Positions 60,233-64,000 of a stretch of DNA of 64,000 nucleotides are shown here, piece after piece. Under the pieces are notes generated by a model. It had not been told where the DNA came from and made no database searches. It saw only the letters and a program-made list of their open reading frames with translations. A program made the position numbers and the translations under genes. How positions within the stretch are numbered: the stretch's first letter is position 1; each line of letters starts with the position of its first letter. The DNA is taken from positions 576,825-640,824 of the forward strand of contig QAOA01001448.1 of NCBI GenBank assembly GCA_003255065.1, read 5' to 3'. The stretch is from Cercis canadensis. Its lineage: Eukaryota; Streptophyta; Magnoliopsida; Fabales; Fabaceae.

Positions 60233-62351
60233 ATGACATGTATATTCATCAACTATGGTATCTTGTATAGCTCTAACAATTTCTAGGATCAGTAGCTTGA
60301 CTTTAATTTTGGAACTTGAAATTCTAGGGTCTGTTCCTACTTAAATTAATGCTGGTAAGCACACTAGTTATCTCGGTACCTTTTTGTAACTGCACCAGCA
60401 GGGTTACCTGATTGAACTAAACCGTGAAAAGGACACTCCCTGTATTCTTAATTATATCTAAGAATGTAGAACTTGTATTTTCCTTTTCAAACTGTGGAAG
60501 GAATCCCGTGCTAATTTCTTCTGATACTCTAATCCCGTTTGGTAGGTCTAATTAGATGGTGACCTGGGTAAGTTTTTTCCCTAATTGGCATTTTCAAAAG
60601 CTTGATTTTTATCTACCGGTATAAATTTACGTACAAAACGACCTTATATGAATATCTGTGTATTTTTTGGTAAAAGACGTTGTATGAATATAAATACGCA
60701 GGTCAAGCAAAAGCTGAAAAGGTTTAAGGAAAAAGGAAGAAAATGTATATTGAAAAAACATTTGAATTATTGAAGAAGTCTATGCTGGATGGGACCCGCC
60801 CAGAGAGGCAAAGAACAAGGGAATGCGGAATGCCAACCCAAACCAAATTGGATGACAAGTTGTCTGGTCCATGGTTGGAGGTCTCATAGCTGATCCTTCT
60901 GAAAGAGTTGTCTCAGTTCCCAACTTTCTCGTAGCTTCCCATTTGTTCTGTTTGTGGAACACTGGCCCATTCTGTTTTCTTCTAACCCAAATTATTATGT
61001 CGCTATCTCACTTATCTGCTCCCAATAGGTCCCTCCCTTTCTGTAGGAAAAAGAAAAAAAGAAAAAAGAGAAGACAAGAAGAATTAGAGGTCCGACTCCT
61101 TTTCTCTTGAATCATTTTTATTATCATCGCTATGACATAAAAAGATAAATTATTGATGTGCATTATGTATTTTTCTCTTATTATTCTCGCTATAACAAAA
61201 AAAAAATTTACTCACAGCTACAAGGGTTTATAGAGGTGTTTGTGACCGTAAAATGACAAAGTGATTAAGTAATTCATTATCCTCTTATGATAATTTTTGT
61301 TGTGAATTTTAACCAAATAGATAAATATATATATATGTGAGTGATATTTTTTTTTTCTCGAGTTCGATTTGCCCTTAGACATTGGGCCCTGTCATGGACA
61401 AAGTGCAGCTGGAAGAGAAGAAGGCTGGGGAGAAAATGACCAGAAGTATAAATTGAGTCTTGAATGATTGATGATGGTATCTTGGTAAGGTTATCATATA
61501 ATTATACCCCAAAAAGTGGGGAACTCATTGTCGTTCTTTTGTTGCTAGCTTTAATTTTTATGAGCCCCTCCCTAGGAATCTTTGGACCCCATCATGTTTT
61601 ATAATCAGACTCGCCATAATGGATGTTTCCATTGAGCCAATACTTCGTTACTTAGTATCTATCATCAAAGGCAGATAATTAACTAGAGTACCATTTTCTT
61701 CAGTTTTCGGTTTCAAATATATTGCAGTTTTTAATGCAAAATACCTAATAGTGGGCAAAATCAAGCCCATCTTGTATTTAAAAAGGATTGCCACCCTTTT
61801 TGGTCAAAGATTTGCCTTGATAAGCTTTTATAACTTTTCCAGATATCACTAATTATAAGCATAAATGTACTACTTAATTCTATTCTTTTTACCTTCCACT
61901 TTTTTCTTGGTTTACCCTTCTCGAGCAAAGGTTCTTGAAAGTAAATTGAATACTAGATCGAAAGGAAATCAAGGATTATCCCGCAACCAAATGGATTTCC
62001 ACTTCAGACTAGGGGGAAAAAAACTCCCATGTGTTAAGAAGCATCATCATTTTTATTAATCAATTAATAGTTAATCACTTGTACCAAATAAATTGATAGT
62101 TAATTACTTTAACCTTCAAGAATTTTCTATAAGTTATTTTTTTTTAGATAACTTATTGTACTATGTATGCTTATGTGAATTATATGTCAATATTTTTTCT
62201 AATGTTGATATTTGAACTTATATGTAAATGTGAGGCTCTACAAAATTTATTATCTTGGGATTTTTTTTTATCAAAATAATTTTATTTTATTTTTTATATT
62301 ATGAGATGTTCTATATAAAGTTAAGTGATTGCTAAGCTATCATCTTTTTTA
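60233..62351. other. Intergenic region, nothing recognised
   Basis: The 3' end of the EFR3-like gene and AT-rich spacer. Open frames at 60871-61110 and 61865-62059 are short and not protein-like. Confidence 0.45.
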
Positions 62352-62765
62352 GAGGGGCGTAGCGCTATCCACTACCTTTGATTGGGGGATTTTTAGTGAG
62401 ACTCATAGGTCAAAATTAGTGTCATTGTAAAGGTATTGAAAAATTGAATCACTCAGTACATGTTAGAACATATAGTTATTTATAAAAATATAAGAATGAT
62501 ATAATATAAGAAAGCGTGCCAAACAAAAAAAATAACTTTTGCCAAAAAATAAAATTTCGCACACTTTTTCATATCATAAAGTTATTACATTTTATAAAGA
62601 ATTATGTGTTATAACACATATTAGGTAACTTAATTTTTTTATATATTTANGTTATGACACATATTAGGTGACTTAATTTTTTTATATATTTACAACAACA
62701 TCAAAATTACTATGTGAATCCCACAAGAAGTGAATAAAGCTACATCCCTTTAAATAGGATGTAAC
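62352..62765. mobile_element. Degenerate MITE related to the one at 9646
   Basis: Internal landmarks match the 9646-10015 element in the same order: a GTGAG block, TTATAAAAATATAAGAATGA against TTATAAAATACAAGAATAA, TTCATATCATAAAG against TTCTATATCATGAC, and ATTTTATAAAGAATTATGTG followed by a TAACTTAATTTT block. The ends are weak. A 42-bp piece is repeated around the N at 62650, probably by assembly. Confidence 0.5.
62608..62692 (+). repeat. Short duplicated segment around the N at 62650
   Basis: The 42 bases at 62608-62649 recur at 62651-62692 with two differences. It is the same single-N signature seen in RPAP3. Confidence 0.85.
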
Positions 62766-63597
62766 TTAACAAACACCGTAGAATTATAAACTTTTCTAAC
62801 TTATCATTTATCAATTATCAAGTTTCATACTTGTTTGATTATCAAGTTTCATACTTGTTTGATATGTGCTGCCTCCTGCCTTCTTCTCATTTTTCCTTAC
62901 ATATTTAGGGGAAAGTATGTTCATTGAATGTCTTTTACAATATTGTCTAAATTTATTTTTCTTGTAGAAATTTTCTAGGGAATATGAAATTATAATTAAC
63001 ATTTTGACGAACCTTTAGCAGTCTTATTATGTCATTTATTTTTAAGAAAAAAAGAAATTAGCCATTTATCAAGTTCAGTACGAAAAACAGCATAATAAAA
63101 AAATGTTTATATTGTTATAAATTATGGATAATTCTATTAAGTAATATGTAATATTTTTTTACATGATGGCATAATAATTATTAAAGTAAAAAATAATTAA
63201 TTTTAATTATTTAAAAATAAAATAATTAAATTTAAATACTTTAATATAAACTAATTAATATTGTCATATAAAAAAATATATATTTCCGTAATACGTAAAA
63301 ATGATCCTACAATTATATTTGTATTCCCAAACAATCATTAGTTAATTAGACTCCAATATTTACCAAACGGAAAGAAATATAATATTATGATTACCAAAAG
63401 AAAGTTTTTTTTTTTTTGTCTTTTTTTCTGAAAAAGAAAAATAAGCTGACTCTTCGAAGACTATACGCTGGTAAACAAAGATGGCAGAGAGGGAGTACAT
63501 TCACAGTATGAGGAGACCCCACATTTCAGTCTCTAAGCCAATGAAAGAACGTTACGCGGCAGAATGTCAGGGCTGAGTGAAAAAGAGTCTAAGCATC
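62766..63597. other. AT-rich spacer and distal promoter of the right-edge gene
   Basis: An AT-rich near-palindrome at about 63125-63310 (ends TAATTCTATTAAGTAATATG and GTAATACGTAAAAATGATCC) may be another small MITE. No coding region was seen. A short direct repeat (TATCAAGTTTCATACTTGTT) occurs at 62817-62857. Confidence 0.4.
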
Positions 63598-63605
63598 TAT
63601 AAATA
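63598..63605 (+). promoter_or_regulatory. TATA box of the right-edge gene
   Basis: TATAAATA is followed by a C/T-rich leader and then the start codon at 63937, the usual layout of a highly expressed plant gene. Confidence 0.65.
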
Positions 63606-63819
63606 CGGCCTAGAAAGGCTACACAGTACAGGGACTATAGGGCTAATCGGCCACACACTCACATACACACACACCTTAACCTTGTCAAATCCTTGCACTG
63701 TTTCAGTCCTTCAGAGCCAGAGGCATCCAAATTCCTAATCCTAATACACGCAGACACAGACACACCCTCTCCTTTCTCTTTCATCACTCTTCAACCTTTC
63801 TTTCTTTCTTTCTTCACTT

Positions 63820-63822
<3 letters not shown>

Positions 63823-63856
<34 letters not shown>
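63823..63856 (+). repeat. TC microsatellite in a 5' leader
   Basis: Seventeen TC units in the presumed 5' UTR. CT-rich leaders are common in plant genes, and the run length is likely polymorphic. Confidence 0.9.
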
Positions 63857-63858
<2 letters not shown>

Positions 63859-63936
63859 ATTCCATCTAGGTGCTTCCTTTTCCCCAGGTTTTCTTGGAAA
63901 AGAAAAGCAAGGTCTGGTCTCTTTCCAGGTGCCGTA

Positions 63937-64000
63937 ATGACCCAAACTTTCTGTTCCTCTTCCTCACTCCTCACCACTTCAACACACTCTCCCCCTTCAT
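63937..64000 (+). CDS. N-terminus of an unidentified gene (cut by the window edge)
   Basis: The ATG at 63937 opens MTQTFCSSSSLLTTSTHSPP, rich in Ser and Thr and lacking acidic residues, as in plastid transit peptides. A possible intron acceptor (CTTTCCAG) ends eight bases upstream of the start codon. There is too little sequence to name the protein. Confidence 0.5.
   Translation, partial: MTQTFCSSSSLLTTSTHSPPS

Overview
This is a stretch of a eudicot nuclear genome. Genes are split by short AT-rich GT-AG introns, the proteins are plant-specific or plastid-targeted, and the spacers hold copia, LINE, SINE-like and MITE elements. I cannot name the species; the gene set would suit a woody rosid. 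No bacterial operon, CRISPR array or plasmid feature was seen. All exon models were built by eye from splice sites; those for FPN3, the kelch gene, the laccase, RPAP3 and the EFR3-like gene each sum to a whole number of codons.

Positions 1-15,000 (mostly minus strand): the 5' part of a copia retrotransposon sits to the left of, and probably inside an intron of, a SOQ1 gene whose first four exons are visible (2815-4857). An ARID/HMG-box gene follows (5940-8732), then SINE-like and MITE insertions, an unrecognised broken gene holding a solo LTR, and a second diverged copy of the SOQ1 upstream block (12838-14970). In that copy SOQ1 exon 1 is a pseudogene and the ARID/HMG gene is missing. The two copies act as filled and empty sites for the insertions.

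Positions 15,300-20,630: a pectinesterase remnant and a 5'-truncated L1-type LINE. The LINE ends at a single N, and the 214-217 bp flank occurs on both sides of it.

Positions 20,630-64,000 (plus strand): chloroplast ferroportin-like transporter FPN3/MAR1 (21712-25910), a kelch-repeat protein (29665-33803), a dead LRK10L-type receptor-kinase fragment, a LAC17-like laccase with a miR397 site (39935-42159), RPAP3 (43261-49420), a plant EFR3/SRL2-like protein (52924-60232), and the promoter and first codons of one more gene at the right edge.

These are independent housekeeping genes and do not form a pathway. The most informative observations are the filled/empty-site pairs made by the duplication, the single-N joins flanked by near-identical sequence (assembly or haplotype artefacts), an exon in RPAP3 that codes only for the start codon, two GC-AG introns, an in-frame exitron-like intron in the EFR3-like gene, and the miR397 site. 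I found no previously undescribed biological system.
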